A stretch of DNA of 64,000 nucleotides from Cognatilysobacter terrigena (GCF_004361065.1 NZ_SELT01000014.1:1-64000); one strand, 5' to 3'. Counted from the first letter of the stretch, positions 32,874 through 42,776 are shown. Translations and numbers: made by a program. The notes: a model not told the origin generated them from the sequence alone.

Positions 32874-34307
32874 TCAGTGGCCGGCGGCGGGCGTCTCGGG
32901 CGCCTTCGGCGCGCTGCCGAAGCTGCCGTCCGCTGACGCGGCGAGGTAGGCGAACACCGCGTACGCCGCGGCGTTCTGCTGGATCTGCGCCGGGTCGATC
33001 TTGTCGAAGGTGTCGTCCGGCGTGTGGTGCAGGTCGAAGTAGCGCGTGCCGTCCTGCGCGAGCGACGCCCACGCCAGGCCCAGCTGCGCGAACGGGCCGA
33101 TGTCCGAGCCCGGGCCTTCGCCCTTGCCGTTCTCCAGGCGCGTGATGCCCAGCGGCGCAAGCGCCGACAGGATCTGCTCGTCGGCCTCGCGAGCGTTCTC
33201 CGGGAGATTGCTGGCGTAGCCGTAGATGCGGTCCGCGCCGAAGTCGCTCTCCGCGCCGATCTGGTGCTTGGTGATGTCGGGCAGGTGCTTCTGCGCGTAG
33301 GCGCGGCCGCCCAGCAGGCCCTGCTCCTCGTTGGCGAACGCGACCACCCGGATCGTGCGCGCCGGATGCTTCGGAAGCTTCGCGATCATCGCGCCGGCCG
33401 CCATCGAAATGCCGACGCCGGCACCGTCGTCGATCGCACCGGTGCCGAGATCCCACGAATCCAGATGCCCGCCGATGACCACGACTTCGTCCGGCTTCGA
33501 GCTGCCGCGTACTTCGCCGATCACGTTGTACGAGGTGTATTCGCCGTTCCAGCCGCAGTCGAGTGCGACGCGGATCTTCTGCGGGCCCATCGCGACGAGG
33601 CGCGACAGCTGCTGCGCATCGGGGGACGACAGCGCCGCAGCCGGGATCGGCTTGACGCCCTCGTCGAAGCGCGTCATGCCGGTGTGCGGCATGCGGTGCG
33701 AGTCGGTGCCCGCCGAATGCATGACGTAACCGATCGCGCCCTGCTGCGCCGCGGCGTTCGGGCCGCGCGAACGGATGCGCGAGCCCATGCCGTAATCGTC
33801 GCCGCCGCGCTTGGGCATCATCTGGAAATCGATGAAGACGATCTTGCCGACGAGCGAACCGGCGGGCGCCGCTTCGAGCGAGGCGAGGTCGGTGAAGCGC
33901 ACGACGTCGCCTTCGACCGTGCCGCCCGGGCTGCCCCCGAGCGCGGTGAGCTTCATCGGCTGCGAGTGCGCGCCGAGGATCATGCCGCTCTCGCTGCGGC
34001 GCTCCCACTTCGGGAACGTCACCGGCTCGGTCCAGACCTTGTCGAAGCCCAGCGACTTGAACTTCGCCTTTGCCCATTCGACGGCGCGCGGGTCCGCTTC
34101 GCTGCCCGCCATGCGCGGGCCGACTTCCGTCGTCAGCGATTCGGTGATGCGGTAGGCAAGATCGCTCTGCAACGCGGCCTCGCGCAGCTTCGCAGCCTGC
34201 GCCATCGCGGCGTCCGGGATGCGCACCGGTTTGGCGGCGTCCGCGGCCAGCGCGGGCAGCGACGCAAGGGCGAGGGAGAGTGCCGCCACGATCATCCGGG
34301 TGCGCAT
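32874..34307 (-). CDS. Exported M28-family zinc aminopeptidase/carboxypeptidase
   Basis: The 477 residues begin at ATG 34307 with a signal peptide (MRTRMIVAALSLALASLPAL-AA). A PA-like insert (about 130-260) precedes the M28 catalytic domain with zinc ligands in GGHLDSWD, IDDGAG, NEEQG, ESDFGAD and LHHTPDDT. The set of ligands is complete. It probably trims peptides in the periplasm or outside the cell, in keeping with the proteolytic habit of Lysobacter relatives. The frame upstream of 34307 is not conserved. Confidence 0.92.
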   Translation of the reverse strand: MRTRMIVAALSLALASLPALAADAAKPVRIPDAAMAQAAKLREAALQSDLAYRITESLTTEVGPRMAGSEADPRAVEWAKAKFKSLGFDKVWTEPVTFPKWERRSESGMILGAHSQPMKLTALGGSPGGTVEGDVVRFTDLASLEAAPAGSLVGKIVFIDFQMMPKRGGDDYGMGSRIRSRGPNAAAQQGAIGYVMHSAGTDSHRMPHTGMTRFDEGVKPIPAAALSSPDAQQLSRLVAMGPQKIRVALDCGWNGEYTSYNVIGEVRGSSKPDEVVVIGGHLDSWDLGTGAIDDGAGVGISMAAGAMIAKLPKHPARTIRVVAFANEEQGLLGGRAYAQKHLPDITKHQIGAESDFGADRIYGYASNLPENAREADEQILSALAPLGITRLENGKGEGPGSDIGPFAQLGLAWASLAQDGTRYFDLHHTPDDTFDKIDPAQIQQNAAAYAVFAYLAASADGSFGSAPKAPETPAAGH

Positions 34308-34376
34308 TGCGTCGAACCTGCTCGGGGAAACCCCGGAGCGTAGCAATGCGTCAGTCGCTGGCGGCCGTGACGTTCG

Positions 34377-34802
34377 TCATGGTGATGTGACCGGTTTGGC
34401 TTTCAGCGCGTCGCGGATCTCGCGCAGCAGCAGGACGTCTTCCGGCGGCGCGGCCGGCGCGTCCTCGGACGGCCTGCGCAGGCGGTTGTACGCACGCAGC
34501 ACAAGGAAGATGACGAACGCGATGATCAGGAAGTCGAGCGTAGCCTGCAGCACCGCGCCGTACTTCAAGGCGACTTCGGGCGTCGCCACCTTGCCCGCTG
34601 CATCGAGCACCGCGGGCTTGAGCACGACCTTCCACTGGTCGACGCGGACGCCGCCGGTGGCCATCGCGATGACCGGCATCACCAGTCCGTCGACCAGGGC
34701 GCTGACGATCTTGCCGAACGCCGCGCCGATCACCACGCCGACCGCGAGGTCGACGACGTTGCCGCGTGCGATGAAGGCCTTGAACTCGTCGAGGAATCGC
34801 AT
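34377..34802 (-). CDS. mscL: Large-conductance mechanosensitive channel MscL
   Basis: The 141 residues have the MscL N-terminus (FIARGNVVDLAVGVVIGAAF, then GKIVSALVDGLVMP), two membrane helices and a cytosolic C-terminal helix (LLLREIRDALKA). It releases solutes on hypo-osmotic shock. ATG 34802 is fixed by the conserved start. Confidence 0.96.
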   Translation of the reverse strand: MRFLDEFKAFIARGNVVDLAVGVVIGAAFGKIVSALVDGLVMPVIAMATGGVRVDQWKVVLKPAVLDAAGKVATPEVALKYGAVLQATLDFLIIAFVIFLVLRAYNRLRRPSEDAPAAPPEDVLLLREIRDALKAKPVTSP

Positions 34803-34818
34803 GCGGTGGTCTCCGGAA

Positions 34819-35529
34819 TCAGGCGGGCAGGATGCGGCCGTCCAGCACCGCGAGGTCGTCGAACGTGGCGTGGAACGCATCGCCCGGCACCAGCGCGGCG
34901 ACACCGGCGGGCGTGCCCATGAAGATCAGGTCGCCCGCTCTCAGCGCGTAGAGCTTCGACAGCTCGTGGAGGATGTCTTCGACAGTCCACACGAGGTCGG
35001 TCAGCGCGCCGTGCTGGCGGCGCTGGTCGTTGATGTCGAGCGAGATCGAGCGCTGCGTGTAGTCACCGACGCGTGCGGCGGGCACAAGCTTGCTGACCGG
35101 CGCGGAATGATCGAACGCCTTGCCGATATCCCACGGCAGGCCTTTCGCCTTCGCATTGCCCTGCAGGTCGCGGCGCGTCAGGTCGAGGCCGACGCCGTAG
35201 CCGAACACGAGATCCAACGCGTTCGCGGGGTCGATCTCGCCGGCGGGCGCGTCCTTGCCGAGCGCAACGACGAGTTCGACCTCGTGATGCAGGTCGTTCG
35301 TGCCGGGGGGATACGGCACCTGGCCGTCGAGCACGACCGCATCGGCCGGCTTGAGGAAGAACACCGGCGTGCCGCGGTCGGCCTTCGACGTCGGCACCGC
35401 CGCGCCCATCTCGCGCGCGTGGTCGGCGAAGTTGCGGCCGACGCAGTAGATGCGGCGGACAGGAAAATGGTCGGAGGTGCCGTCGACCGGAATGCGGACC
35501 GGGGCGGGGGCGGAAACGACGTCGGCCAT
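34819..35529 (-). CDS. Fumarylacetoacetate hydrolase (FAH) family protein
   Basis: The 236 residues match the small FAH family (acylpyruvase-like): IYCVGRNFADHAREMG, PVFFLKPADAV, HHEVELVVALGKDA with metal-binding Glu residues, FGYGVGLDLTRRDLQ and GDLIFMGTPAGVA. A hydrolase or decarboxylase acting on acylpyruvates or oxaloacetate is likely; the substrate is not determinable here. It lies between mscL and a small membrane protein on the same strand. Confidence 0.9.
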   Translation of the reverse strand: MADVVSAPAPVRIPVDGTSDHFPVRRIYCVGRNFADHAREMGAAVPTSKADRGTPVFFLKPADAVVLDGQVPYPPGTNDLHHEVELVVALGKDAPAGEIDPANALDLVFGYGVGLDLTRRDLQGNAKAKGLPWDIGKAFDHSAPVSKLVPAARVGDYTQRSISLDINDQRRQHGALTDLVWTVEDILHELSKLYALRAGDLIFMGTPAGVAALVPGDAFHATFDDLAVLDGRILPA

Positions 35530-35531
35530 GC

Positions 35532-35837
35532 TCAGCGCGAGAGCAGCGGGCGCGTGACCACGCGATACGTGCCGTCGAGCACGCGCGGATCGCGCGGCGC
35601 CCGGGGCGTGCGGTGCAGCAGCTTCCAGCCCAGCCCACCGATGATCATCACCGCGCCCACGGCCACCGCCACGACGAGGAACGCCGCGAGCAGCGCGAGG
35701 CCGAACAGCGCGAGCACGACGCGCAACAGGCGATGACGCGGCTTGCGCGGCTCGATCACGGCACGGAACACGCCGCGTGCGGGGCGTTCGGCGCGGCCGA
35801 GCAGGTCGGAAAGGCGGAGCAGGGTGTAAAGGCGCAT
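35532..35837 (-). CDS. Small single-pass membrane protein of unknown function
   Basis: The 101 residues have one strongly hydrophobic segment (about 38-70, LLRVVLALFGLALLAAFLVV) between basic stretches. No family was recognised. It lies two bases upstream of the FAH gene on the same strand, so the two may be co-transcribed. Confidence 0.65.
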   Translation of the reverse strand: MRLYTLLRLSDLLGRAERPARGVFRAVIEPRKPRHRLLRVVLALFGLALLAAFLVVAVAVGAVMIIGGLGWKLLHRTPRAPRDPRVLDGTYRVVTRPLLSR

Positions 35838-35914
35838 GAGAAACTGACCGGGTCTTGCGAGCGACGGAGTATCCGGCGCTCCTTCCGGTGGGGTGTGAGG
35901 GAAGCGTTAATCCG

Positions 35915-36247
35915 ATGAGCCAGGTTCTCGTTTCGTTCGACGCCCTCGTCGACGGTCAACCGTCCGAGGCGGAAGCGCAGATCGATGGCGCGCCGGAGTC
36001 GCTGATCGTCCTGCGCACGGGCGACCGCGTCGACGCCTTCCTGAACATCTGCCCGCATGCCGGCCGGCGGCTGGACTGGGCGCCGGGGAAGTTCCTCCTG
36101 ACGCGCGAGGGGCTGCTCGTCTGCGCGGCGCACGGCGCGTCGTTCTCGCTGCCGTCGGGCGAATGCGTCGCGGGTCCGTGCAAGGGCGATTCGCTGCGCC
36201 GCGTCGACGTGCAGGTCGACGACGGCGAGGTGCGGCTGCCCGACTAG
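35915..36247 (+). CDS. Rieske [2Fe-2S] domain protein
   Basis: The 110 residues contain the two cluster motifs CPHAG and CAAHGASF at the normal distance. It is a stand-alone ferredoxin-like Rieske protein, probably an electron carrier. ATG 35915 is chosen since GAGGGA lies upstream and the domain begins there. The gene is convergent with and overlaps the following YCII gene by 4 bases. Confidence 0.88.
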   Translation: MSQVLVSFDALVDGQPSEAEAQIDGAPESLIVLRTGDRVDAFLNICPHAGRRLDWAPGKFLLTREGLLVCAAHGASFSLPSGECVAGPCKGDSLRRVDVQVDDGEVRLPD

Positions 36248-36618
36248 GCGCCGACGCGACGACGCACGGCGTCGATATCGCGCACCGGGCGCACTTCGAT
36301 CGCGCCGTAGCGCGTCCACGGCATCGATTCGGCGATGCGCACCGCCTCGTCGATGTCCGCCGCTTCGATCAGGTTGAAGCCGGCGAGGAATTCCTTCGTT
36401 TCCGCGAACGGGCCGTCGCTGATGCGCGCCGCGCCGTCGCGATGCCGCGCGGTGCGTGCGCTGGCCGGCGGCTCGAGCTGTTGCGATTGCAGCAGCCGGC
36501 CTTCGGTGCGCAGTTCGTCCGCATTGACGAAGCAGTGGTGCATGTGGCGATCAAATTCGTCGTCCGAGAGTTCGGACAGGCGTTCGTCGTCGATGTACAC
36601 GAGCAGGAGGAACTGCAT
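36244..36618 (-). CDS. YCII/DGPF-domain protein
   Basis: The 124 residues begin MQFLLLVYIDDE and contain the hallmark ISDGPFAETKEFLAGF. The function of these proteins is unknown, but they accompany ECF42 sigma factors, one of which lies immediately upstream. ATG 36618 is favoured by homology. Confidence 0.88.
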   Translation of the reverse strand: MQFLLLVYIDDERLSELSDDEFDRHMHHCFVNADELRTEGRLLQSQQLEPPASARTARHRDGAARISDGPFAETKEFLAGFNLIEAADIDEAVRIAESMPWTRYGAIEVRPVRDIDAVRRRVGA

Positions 36619-36671
36619 GGGCGGCGTCCGGGCGGCGGTCACCGACATGCTGCGCGAGCGGACGGCGGCTG

Positions 36672-37934
36672 TCACGCGGCCCCGCAGCGTGCCGCGCGAT
36701 CGAGCAGCACGCGGCGCTCGCGCGCGTTGCGGATGAGCGACGCCGCGCGTTCGAACTCGATGCGCGCTTCGGCCGCGCGGCCCAGGCGGTCCAGCAGATC
36801 GCCGCGCACGGCGGGCAGCAGCGCGTAATCGCCGAGCGCACCGTCCTCGATCAGACGGTCGACGCGGGTGAGCGCGCGTTCCGGCCCGAACGCCATCGAC
36901 TCCGCGACCGCGCGATTGAGTTCAACGACGGGCGAGCCCGTCACGTCCGACAACTGCGCGTACAGCGTCGCGATGCGCGTCCAGTCGGTGGCGTCGGTCG
37001 AGGCCGCACGTGCGTGGCAGGCCGCGATGGACGCCTGCAACGTGTACGAACGGTCTGCGCCGCCGAGCGCGATCGCGCGATCGAGTTCGGCGAGACCATG
37101 CTGGATCAGCGTGCGGTCCCAGCGGCGGCGGTCCTGATCGGCGAGGAGAATGGCGTTGCCGTCGGCATCGGTGCGCGCATTGAGGCGCGACGCCTGCAGC
37201 TCCATCAGCGCGACCAGGCCGCGGACTTCGGATTCATCCGGCATCAGTCCAGCCAATACACGGCCCAGACGCATCGCGTCTTCGCAGAGCGCAGGTCGCA
37301 CGAGATCGTCGCCGGCCGTCGCGGCATAGCCTTCGTTGAAAACGAGATAGATCACCTGCAGCACGGCGTCGAGACGTTCCGGCAATTCATCGCGACGCGG
37401 CACTTCGAACGGAACGTGCGCCTCCCGCAGCTTCTGCTTGGCGCGGACGATGCGCTGCGAGATCGTGGCGTCGCGTGTGAGGAACGCGCGTGCGATCTCT
37501 TCGACGGAGAGGCCGCCGAGCAGTCGCAACGTCAGCGCGACGCGCGCATCGACCGGCAGCACCGGATGGCAGGCGACGAACATCAACCGCAGCAGGTCGT
37601 CGCCGATGTCGTCGTGCGCGTGCATCTCCGGGCCTCCGTCGCGCGAGGCATCGTGCAGGTCGAGTTCCACGGCGTACTCCCGCTGGCGTTCGCCATGCAG
37701 TGCGCGTTGGCGCAGGTGGTCGACCGCGCGATGGCGCGACGCAGTCATCAGCCACGCCGCGGGGTTGTCCGGCACGCCGTTGACGGGCCAGCGCTGCAGC
37801 GCCTGCACCAGCACGTCCTGCACCAGTTCTTCGGCGACGCCGACGTCGCCGGTCATGCGGGCGACGCGCGCGACCAGCCGTGGCGATTCCATCCGCCACA
37901 GGGTTTCGAGCTGGCGCGCGGCGTCGCTCGTCAT
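36672..37934 (-). CDS. ECF42-type RNA polymerase sigma factor with C-terminal TPR-like extension
   Basis: The 420 residues have sigma region 2 (AEELVQDVLVQALQRWP, NPAAWLMTASRHRAVDHLRQ) and region 4 (LLGGLSVEEIARAFLTRDAT). A long helical C-terminal extension (about 200-420) resembling TPR repeats follows. ECF42 proteins have no anti-sigma factor and are linked to DGPF proteins, as here (36244-36618 and 38817-39236). The extension probably controls activity. Confidence 0.92.
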   Translation of the reverse strand: MTSDAARQLETLWRMESPRLVARVARMTGDVGVAEELVQDVLVQALQRWPVNGVPDNPAAWLMTASRHRAVDHLRQRALHGERQREYAVELDLHDASRDGGPEMHAHDDIGDDLLRLMFVACHPVLPVDARVALTLRLLGGLSVEEIARAFLTRDATISQRIVRAKQKLREAHVPFEVPRRDELPERLDAVLQVIYLVFNEGYAATAGDDLVRPALCEDAMRLGRVLAGLMPDESEVRGLVALMELQASRLNARTDADGNAILLADQDRRRWDRTLIQHGLAELDRAIALGGADRSYTLQASIAACHARAASTDATDWTRIATLYAQLSDVTGSPVVELNRAVAESMAFGPERALTRVDRLIEDGALGDYALLPAVRGDLLDRLGRAAEARIEFERAASLIRNARERRVLLDRAARCGAA

Positions 37935-37938
37935 CGGT

Positions 37939-38349
37939 TCACGCCGCCGGCGGCATCTGCGACGCGTCCATCCAGAACAAGCCCCACTGATGGCCTTCCG
38001 GATCGTTGAACGCGCGCTGGTACATGAAGCCGGAGTCCTCGGCGTCGTGCTCCGTGACGGCGCCCGCGTCGACGGCGCGCTGGTGGAACTCGTCGACGGC
38101 TTCGCGCGAATCGAAGGACAGCGTGAGGAAGTGCTGCGTCGAGGTCATGGGGTCGCCCGCGGTCTTCTTCGTGAACGACTGGAACATCGGCCGCGCGAGG
38201 AACATCAGCTGCACGCCCTCGTTGAGGGGCACGCAGACCGCCTGTTCGCCGCTGAACTTCGCATCGATATCGAGGCCCAGCGCTTCGACGAAGCGCTTGG
38301 TGCGCGCGACGTCGGTGACGGGCAGGTTGAGATAGAGCGGATGACTCAT
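37939..38349 (-). CDS. VOC (glyoxalase-like) family protein
   Basis: The 136 residues include LYLNLPVTDVARTKRFVEAL and a C-terminal FNDPEGHQWGLFWMD typical for the VOC fold. Substrate is unknown. It lies 4 bases upstream of the sigma factor on the same strand, so it is probably part of the same operon. Confidence 0.87.
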   Translation of the reverse strand: MSHPLYLNLPVTDVARTKRFVEALGLDIDAKFSGEQAVCVPLNEGVQLMFLARPMFQSFTKKTAGDPMTSTQHFLTLSFDSREAVDEFHQRAVDAGAVTEHDAEDSGFMYQRAFNDPEGHQWGLFWMDASQMPPAA

Positions 38350-38359
38350 GTCGGTGTCC

Positions 38360-38791
38360 TCAGTGCGGCGGCTGTGCGGTCGGGCAGTTGACCATCCACG
38401 GCTTGCCGAAGCGATCCTTCAGCATGCCGAAGCGTTGTGCCCAGAACGTCGGTGCCAGCGGCATGGTGACCTGCGCGCCTTCGGACAGCTTCGCCCAGAT
38501 GCGCTCGGCCTCGTCCGGGGTGTCGACGGAGATGTTCACCGTGGTCGATCCCGCGGCGGTGCTGGCTTCGCAGCCCTCACCGCCACCGCCGTCGGACCCC
38601 ATCAGCGCCGCGCCACCGACCTGCAGATGGATGTGCATGAGCCGGTCGTGCGTCTCCGGCGGCATGTCGGCGGCCATCGGCGATTCGCCGAAGGTCGCCA
38701 CGTAGACGAACTCGCCGCCGAGCGCGGCGCGATAGAACTCGAAGGCTTCGCGGCAGTTGCCGTCGAACGCGAGGTAGGCAATCAGTTGCAT
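38360..38791 (-). CDS. PhnB-like VOC family protein
   Basis: The 143 residues begin MQLIAYLAFDGNCREAFEFY, with FGMLKDRFGKPWMVNC near the end, as in PhnB-like proteins. The role is unknown. It lies between the DGPF gene at 38817-39236 and the VOC gene, with gaps of 10-25 bases, in the ECF42 group. Confidence 0.88.
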   Translation of the reverse strand: MQLIAYLAFDGNCREAFEFYRAALGGEFVYVATFGESPMAADMPPETHDRLMHIHLQVGGAALMGSDGGGGEGCEASTAAGSTTVNISVDTPDEAERIWAKLSEGAQVTMPLAPTFWAQRFGMLKDRFGKPWMVNCPTAQPPH

Positions 38792-38816
38792 GGTCAGTTT
38801 CCTTGGGTGGGCGGGA

Positions 38817-39236
38817 TCAGTTCTGCGCGAGCTGCGCGCGCTTGCGGGCTTCGCTGTCGCGAAGTTCGTCGGTCGCCGCATCGAAGTCGGCCATCTCCCA
38901 GACGGGGCGGATTTCCAGGATGCCGCCATCGGCATGCGGCTTGGGGCAGCGACGCGCCCACTCCAGCGCTTCGTCCATCGAGCGCACCTGCCACAGCCAG
39001 AAGCCGGCCACGAGCTCGTGCGTCTCGGTGAACGGGCCGGCGTGCAGGCGGCGCGCGTCGCCGTCGAACGTCAGGCGGAAGCCCAGCGACGAGGGCTTCA
39101 GGCCTTCGGCGGCCAGCAGCACGCCGGCCTTGATCAGCTCGTCGTTGAAGCGATCCATGGCCTGAATCAGTTCGAGGTTCGGCATCTCGCCGGCTTCCGA
39201 GGCCTTGCTGGCCTTCACGATCACCATCACGCGCAT
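38817..39236 (-). CDS. YCII/DGPF-domain protein (second copy)
   Basis: The 139 residues begin MRVMVIVKASKASEAGEMPN and carry a divergent hallmark, HAGPFTETHELVAGF, instead of DGPF. It is the first gene of the ECF42-associated group on the - strand. The C-terminus (TDELRDSEARKRAQLAQN) is charged and helical. The function is unknown. Confidence 0.87.
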   Translation of the reverse strand: MRVMVIVKASKASEAGEMPNLELIQAMDRFNDELIKAGVLLAAEGLKPSSLGFRLTFDGDARRLHAGPFTETHELVAGFWLWQVRSMDEALEWARRCPKPHADGGILEIRPVWEMADFDAATDELRDSEARKRAQLAQN

Positions 39237-39349
39237 CGTCGTCTCTCCGGTCGGCCGGCGTCATTGCCGGCCTTCATGGGGTACGACGAACGGGGAACCT
39301 CGATTTCGACATCGTCGTGGCGTCGGCCGACGAACGGTCGAAGCGGCGG

Positions 39350-41191
39350 TCAGAAGAGCAGGTTGACCATCACGACGGTCACGACCGTATAGATCAGCGT
39401 CAACGGGCCGCCAACGCGCCACAGATCGCGCGGCGTGTAGCCGGCGGGGCCGGTGATCATGGGGATGATCGCGTTCGACGGCGTCAGGAAGTTGTTCGAC
39501 GCCGCGAGCGCGACGGTCAGCGCGAACGCGGTCGGATTGCCGCCTGCGGCCAGCGCGAGGTTGATCGCGAGCGGCACGACGACGATCGTCGCGCCGACGT
39601 TGCCGATGGCGATCGAGAACGCGGTGGTGCCGAGCGCGATGACGATCTGCAGCACCCACGCCGGCAGCCACTCCGGCAGCAGCGCGATCGCATGCCCGGC
39701 CAACCACGCGGCTGCACCGCTCGAATCCATGGCCCAGCCCAGCGGAATCAGACAGGCCATCAGGAAGACGGTCTTCCAGCTGATCGCCGCGTAGGCCTCG
39801 TCGATGTCGATGACGCCGGCGATGAGCATGCCGGCGACGCCCGTCATCATCGCGATCGGCACCGGCAGGCGCGACGACAGCGCGAGCAGCATCGTGATCG
39901 CGAAGATCACCAGCGCGGCCTTGAGCTTGTGCGGGCGCGTCTTCGCCTTCGGGTAGTCGGTGACCACCACGAGGTCGCGTTGCGCGGTGAGCTGCGGCAG
40001 GTCGCTCCACACGCTGTGCAGCACGAGCATGTCGCCCGAGCGCAGCGCGACGTCGCGCACGTCCTCGCGGATCACGTCCTTGTCGCGATTGATCGCGAGC
40101 AGGCTGACGCCGTAGCGCCGACGCAGCTGAAGGTCACCGGCGGTGCGGCCGATGTAGCGCGAGACCGCCGGCACCACCGCTTCGGAAATGCCCGAGCGCG
40201 ACGGATTGAACGTGTCGGCGAAATACTCCAGTCGCGAGCCGACCGTCAGCTTCTTGCGCTCGGCGAATTCGCGCACCTGCTGTTCCGTGCCCATCACGCC
40301 CAGCACGCTGCCGACGTTGATGCGCGAATCGGCGGGCGGCGCGAGGCGGCCTTCCTCGCCGTTGCGCAGCGCGAGGAGGTGCGGCGCGCCGAGCTGCTTT
40401 TCCGCTTCGCCGACGGTGAGCCCGGCGAGGGGGCTGTCGGGCATCACTTCGACTTCGAAGACGTCTCCGGCGATGCCGTAGGCCTCCGCGAAATAACTCT
40501 GCGTGCGACCGGGCGTCGCACCCTTGCCTTCGGTATCCGGCAGGCGACGGCTGCCGTAGTAGTGGAAGTAGGCGATCGACGCAGCCAGCAGCGCGAGGCC
40601 GATCGGCATCGGCGCGAACATCTTCAACGGCTGCAGTGTGGCCGCGCCCGACGGCAGATTGGCATTCGCCGCGATCAGCAGGTCGTTGAGCAGGATCAGG
40701 GGCGAGTTGCCCACCATCGTCAGCCCGCCGCCCATCACGATCGCCGCGGCGATCGGCATCAGGAACTTCGACAGCGGCAGGCCGGTGCGCGACGACAGGC
40801 GTGCGGCGACCGGCATGTACAGCGCCATCACCGACGGGTTCTGCATCAGCGGCGAATTGATGCCGGCCGCGGCGGTCGTCAGCAGCATGAGGCGTCGCTC
40901 GTCGCCGTGCGCGCGGCGCAGCAGCCACGCAGCGAGGCGGTTCACCGCGCCCGTGCGGTCGAGGCCCGCACCGAGGATCATCGTGCCCATCACGCTGATC
41001 ACCGCGTTACCGGCGAACCCGTTGAACAGCGATTCCGGTTCGACGAGACCGGTGAGCCCCAGCAGCACCAGCACCACCAGCGCGACGACATCCGCGCGGA
41101 TCCGTTCGAACAGGAACATCACCATGGTGAAGGCGGCGATCGCCAGCACCACGACCATGTCCTGCGTCAGCGGGAGTGCGGTGTCGTCCAT
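39350..41191 (-). CDS. SLC13/DASS-type anion transporter with two RCK_C (TrkA-C) domains
   Basis: The 613 residues have about 11-12 membrane helices in two halves (1-200 and 400-613) separated by a cytosolic region with two TrkA-C-like domains (about 215-385). The second half contains GNVGATIVVVPLAINLAL. This architecture is common for sodium-coupled sulfate, dicarboxylate or citrate carriers; the substrate cannot be read from sequence. It follows trmB with a 68-base gap. Confidence 0.88.
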   Translation of the reverse strand: MDDTALPLTQDMVVVLAIAAFTMVMFLFERIRADVVALVVLVLLGLTGLVEPESLFNGFAGNAVISVMGTMILGAGLDRTGAVNRLAAWLLRRAHGDERRLMLLTTAAAGINSPLMQNPSVMALYMPVAARLSSRTGLPLSKFLMPIAAAIVMGGGLTMVGNSPLILLNDLLIAANANLPSGAATLQPLKMFAPMPIGLALLAASIAYFHYYGSRRLPDTEGKGATPGRTQSYFAEAYGIAGDVFEVEVMPDSPLAGLTVGEAEKQLGAPHLLALRNGEEGRLAPPADSRINVGSVLGVMGTEQQVREFAERKKLTVGSRLEYFADTFNPSRSGISEAVVPAVSRYIGRTAGDLQLRRRYGVSLLAINRDKDVIREDVRDVALRSGDMLVLHSVWSDLPQLTAQRDLVVVTDYPKAKTRPHKLKAALVIFAITMLLALSSRLPVPIAMMTGVAGMLIAGVIDIDEAYAAISWKTVFLMACLIPLGWAMDSSGAAAWLAGHAIALLPEWLPAWVLQIVIALGTTAFSIAIGNVGATIVVVPLAINLALAAGGNPTAFALTVALAASNNFLTPSNAIIPMITGPAGYTPRDLWRVGGPLTLIYTVVTVVMVNLLF

Positions 41192-41259
41192 CGCTCAGCC
41201 GACTCGCGCAGGCGCGCGATGCGCGTGGGTGGCGAGAGGGGCGAGGGCGACCGTCGCTG

Positions 41260-41982
41260 TCATCCGATGCGGTTGTACACGAGGTCCCAAACGCCGTGGC
41301 CGAGCTTCAGGCCGCGTTTCTCGAAATGCGTCTCCGGTCGCCATTCCGGCCGTGGCACGTGGCCGCGCGGGCCGGCGCTGTTCGCGAGGCCAGGGGTCGC
41401 ATCGAGCACGTCCCACATGTGCTCCGCATAGCCTTCCCAGTCCGTCGCGAGATGGAGCAGGCCGCCCAGCGCGAGCTTGCGCACGAGCATCTGCGCGAAC
41501 GCCGGCTGCACGATGCGGCGCTTGTGATGCTTCTTCTTGTGCCAGGGATCAGCGAAGTAGATGCGCACTTCCTGCAGCGCGCCGTCGGCGATCTCGTTCT
41601 CGAGCACTTCCACGGCATCGTGGTGATAGACGCGCACGTTCGGGGTGCCGTCCGCCGCGAGTGCATTGAGGAAGCGACCCACGCCCGGCGCATGCACTTC
41701 GATCCCGATGTAGTCGCGCGCTGGATCGTTCGCCGACGCGAACCGCAGCGCCTCACCATTGCCGAACCCGATCTCCATGACGCGCGGCGCGTGGCGACCG
41801 AACGCGGCGTCGAGTTCCCGCGGCGCGCCCGTGTAGTCGAGGCCGTAGCGCGGCCACAGTTCGTCGAACGCGCGCTGCTGCGCGTCGGTGAAACGCCCCT
41901 GCCGCAGCACGAAGCTGCGGATGCGGCGGTTGCCTTCCTCGACGGTGAACGGCTTCGCGTGCGGCGCGTGAGGCTCGGTCAT
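41260..41982 (-). CDS. trmB: tRNA (guanine-N7-)-methyltransferase TrmB
   Basis: The 240 residues contain the SAM-binding [15 protein letters not shown] and the TrmB-specific [19 protein letters not shown]. It methylates G46 in the variable loop. The start overlaps the thiG stop by one base (TGATG), implying coupled translation. Confidence 0.95.
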   Translation of the reverse strand: MTEPHAPHAKPFTVEEGNRRIRSFVLRQGRFTDAQQRAFDELWPRYGLDYTGAPRELDAAFGRHAPRVMEIGFGNGEALRFASANDPARDYIGIEVHAPGVGRFLNALAADGTPNVRVYHHDAVEVLENEIADGALQEVRIYFADPWHKKKHHKRRIVQPAFAQMLVRKLALGGLLHLATDWEGYAEHMWDVLDATPGLANSAGPRGHVPRPEWRPETHFEKRGLKLGHGVWDLVYNRIG

Positions 41983-42776
41983 CAGCCGATCAGTCCGTCC
42001 ACCGGAGACGAGGCACTGGCGAAGCGCTTGCGCGGAATGCGCCCGGCCTTGAATGCGGTGCGTCCAGCTTCGACGGCCAGCTTCATCGCGTGCGCCATCA
42101 GCACCGGATCTTTCGCACCGGCGATCGCGGTATTCATCAGCACGCCGTCGCAGCCGAGTTCCATCGCGATGCTCGCGTCGGACGCCGTGCCGACGCCCGC
42201 GTCGACGATGATCGGCACCTTCGCCTGCTCGATGATCTCGAGTAGGTTGTACCGGTTCTGGATACCGAGGCCCGAACCGATCGGCGCGGCCAGCGGCATC
42301 ACCGCGACGCAGCCGATCTCCTCGAGGCGCTTGCAGAGGATCGGGTCGTCGGACGTGTAGACCATGACGTCGAAGCCGTCGCGCACCAGCGTTTCGGCGG
42401 CGGCGAGCGTCTGCACGACGTCCGGATACAGCGTGCGCTGGTCGCCGAGCACTTCGAGCTTGACCAGCTTGTGGCCCTCGAGCAGCTCGCGCGCGAGGCG
42501 GCAGGTGCGCACCGCGTCGTCGGCGGTGTAGCAGCCGGCGGTGTTCGGCAGGATCGTGTATCGCTCGGGCGGCAGCACGTCGAGCAGGTTCGGCTCGCCC
42601 GGGTTCTGCCCGATGTTCGTGCGACGGATCGCGACGGTGACGATCTGCGCGCCGGCGGCTTCGGTCGCGACGCGGGTCTGCTCGAGGTCGGCGAACTTGC
42701 CAGTGCCGGTGAGGAGGCGGGACGAATAGCGAACACCCGCGATGACGAGCGGGTCGGTCGAGGCGAAATCGGTCAT
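41982..42776 (-). CDS. thiG: Thiazole synthase ThiG
   Basis: The 264 residues form a TIM barrel that condenses DXP, dehydroglycine and ThiS thiocarboxylate into thiamine thiazole. The Schiff-base Lys lies in [16 protein letters not shown]. Other conserved parts are [17 protein letters not shown] and [20 protein letters not shown]. It lies 30 bases after thiS. Confidence 0.96.
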   Translation of the reverse strand: MTDFASTDPLVIAGVRYSSRLLTGTGKFADLEQTRVATEAAGAQIVTVAIRRTNIGQNPGEPNLLDVLPPERYTILPNTAGCYTADDAVRTCRLARELLEGHKLVKLEVLGDQRTLYPDVVQTLAAAETLVRDGFDVMVYTSDDPILCKRLEEIGCVAVMPLAAPIGSGLGIQNRYNLLEIIEQAKVPIIVDAGVGTASDASIAMELGCDGVLMNTAIAGAKDPVLMAHAMKLAVEAGRTAFKAGRIPRKRFASASSPVDGLIG

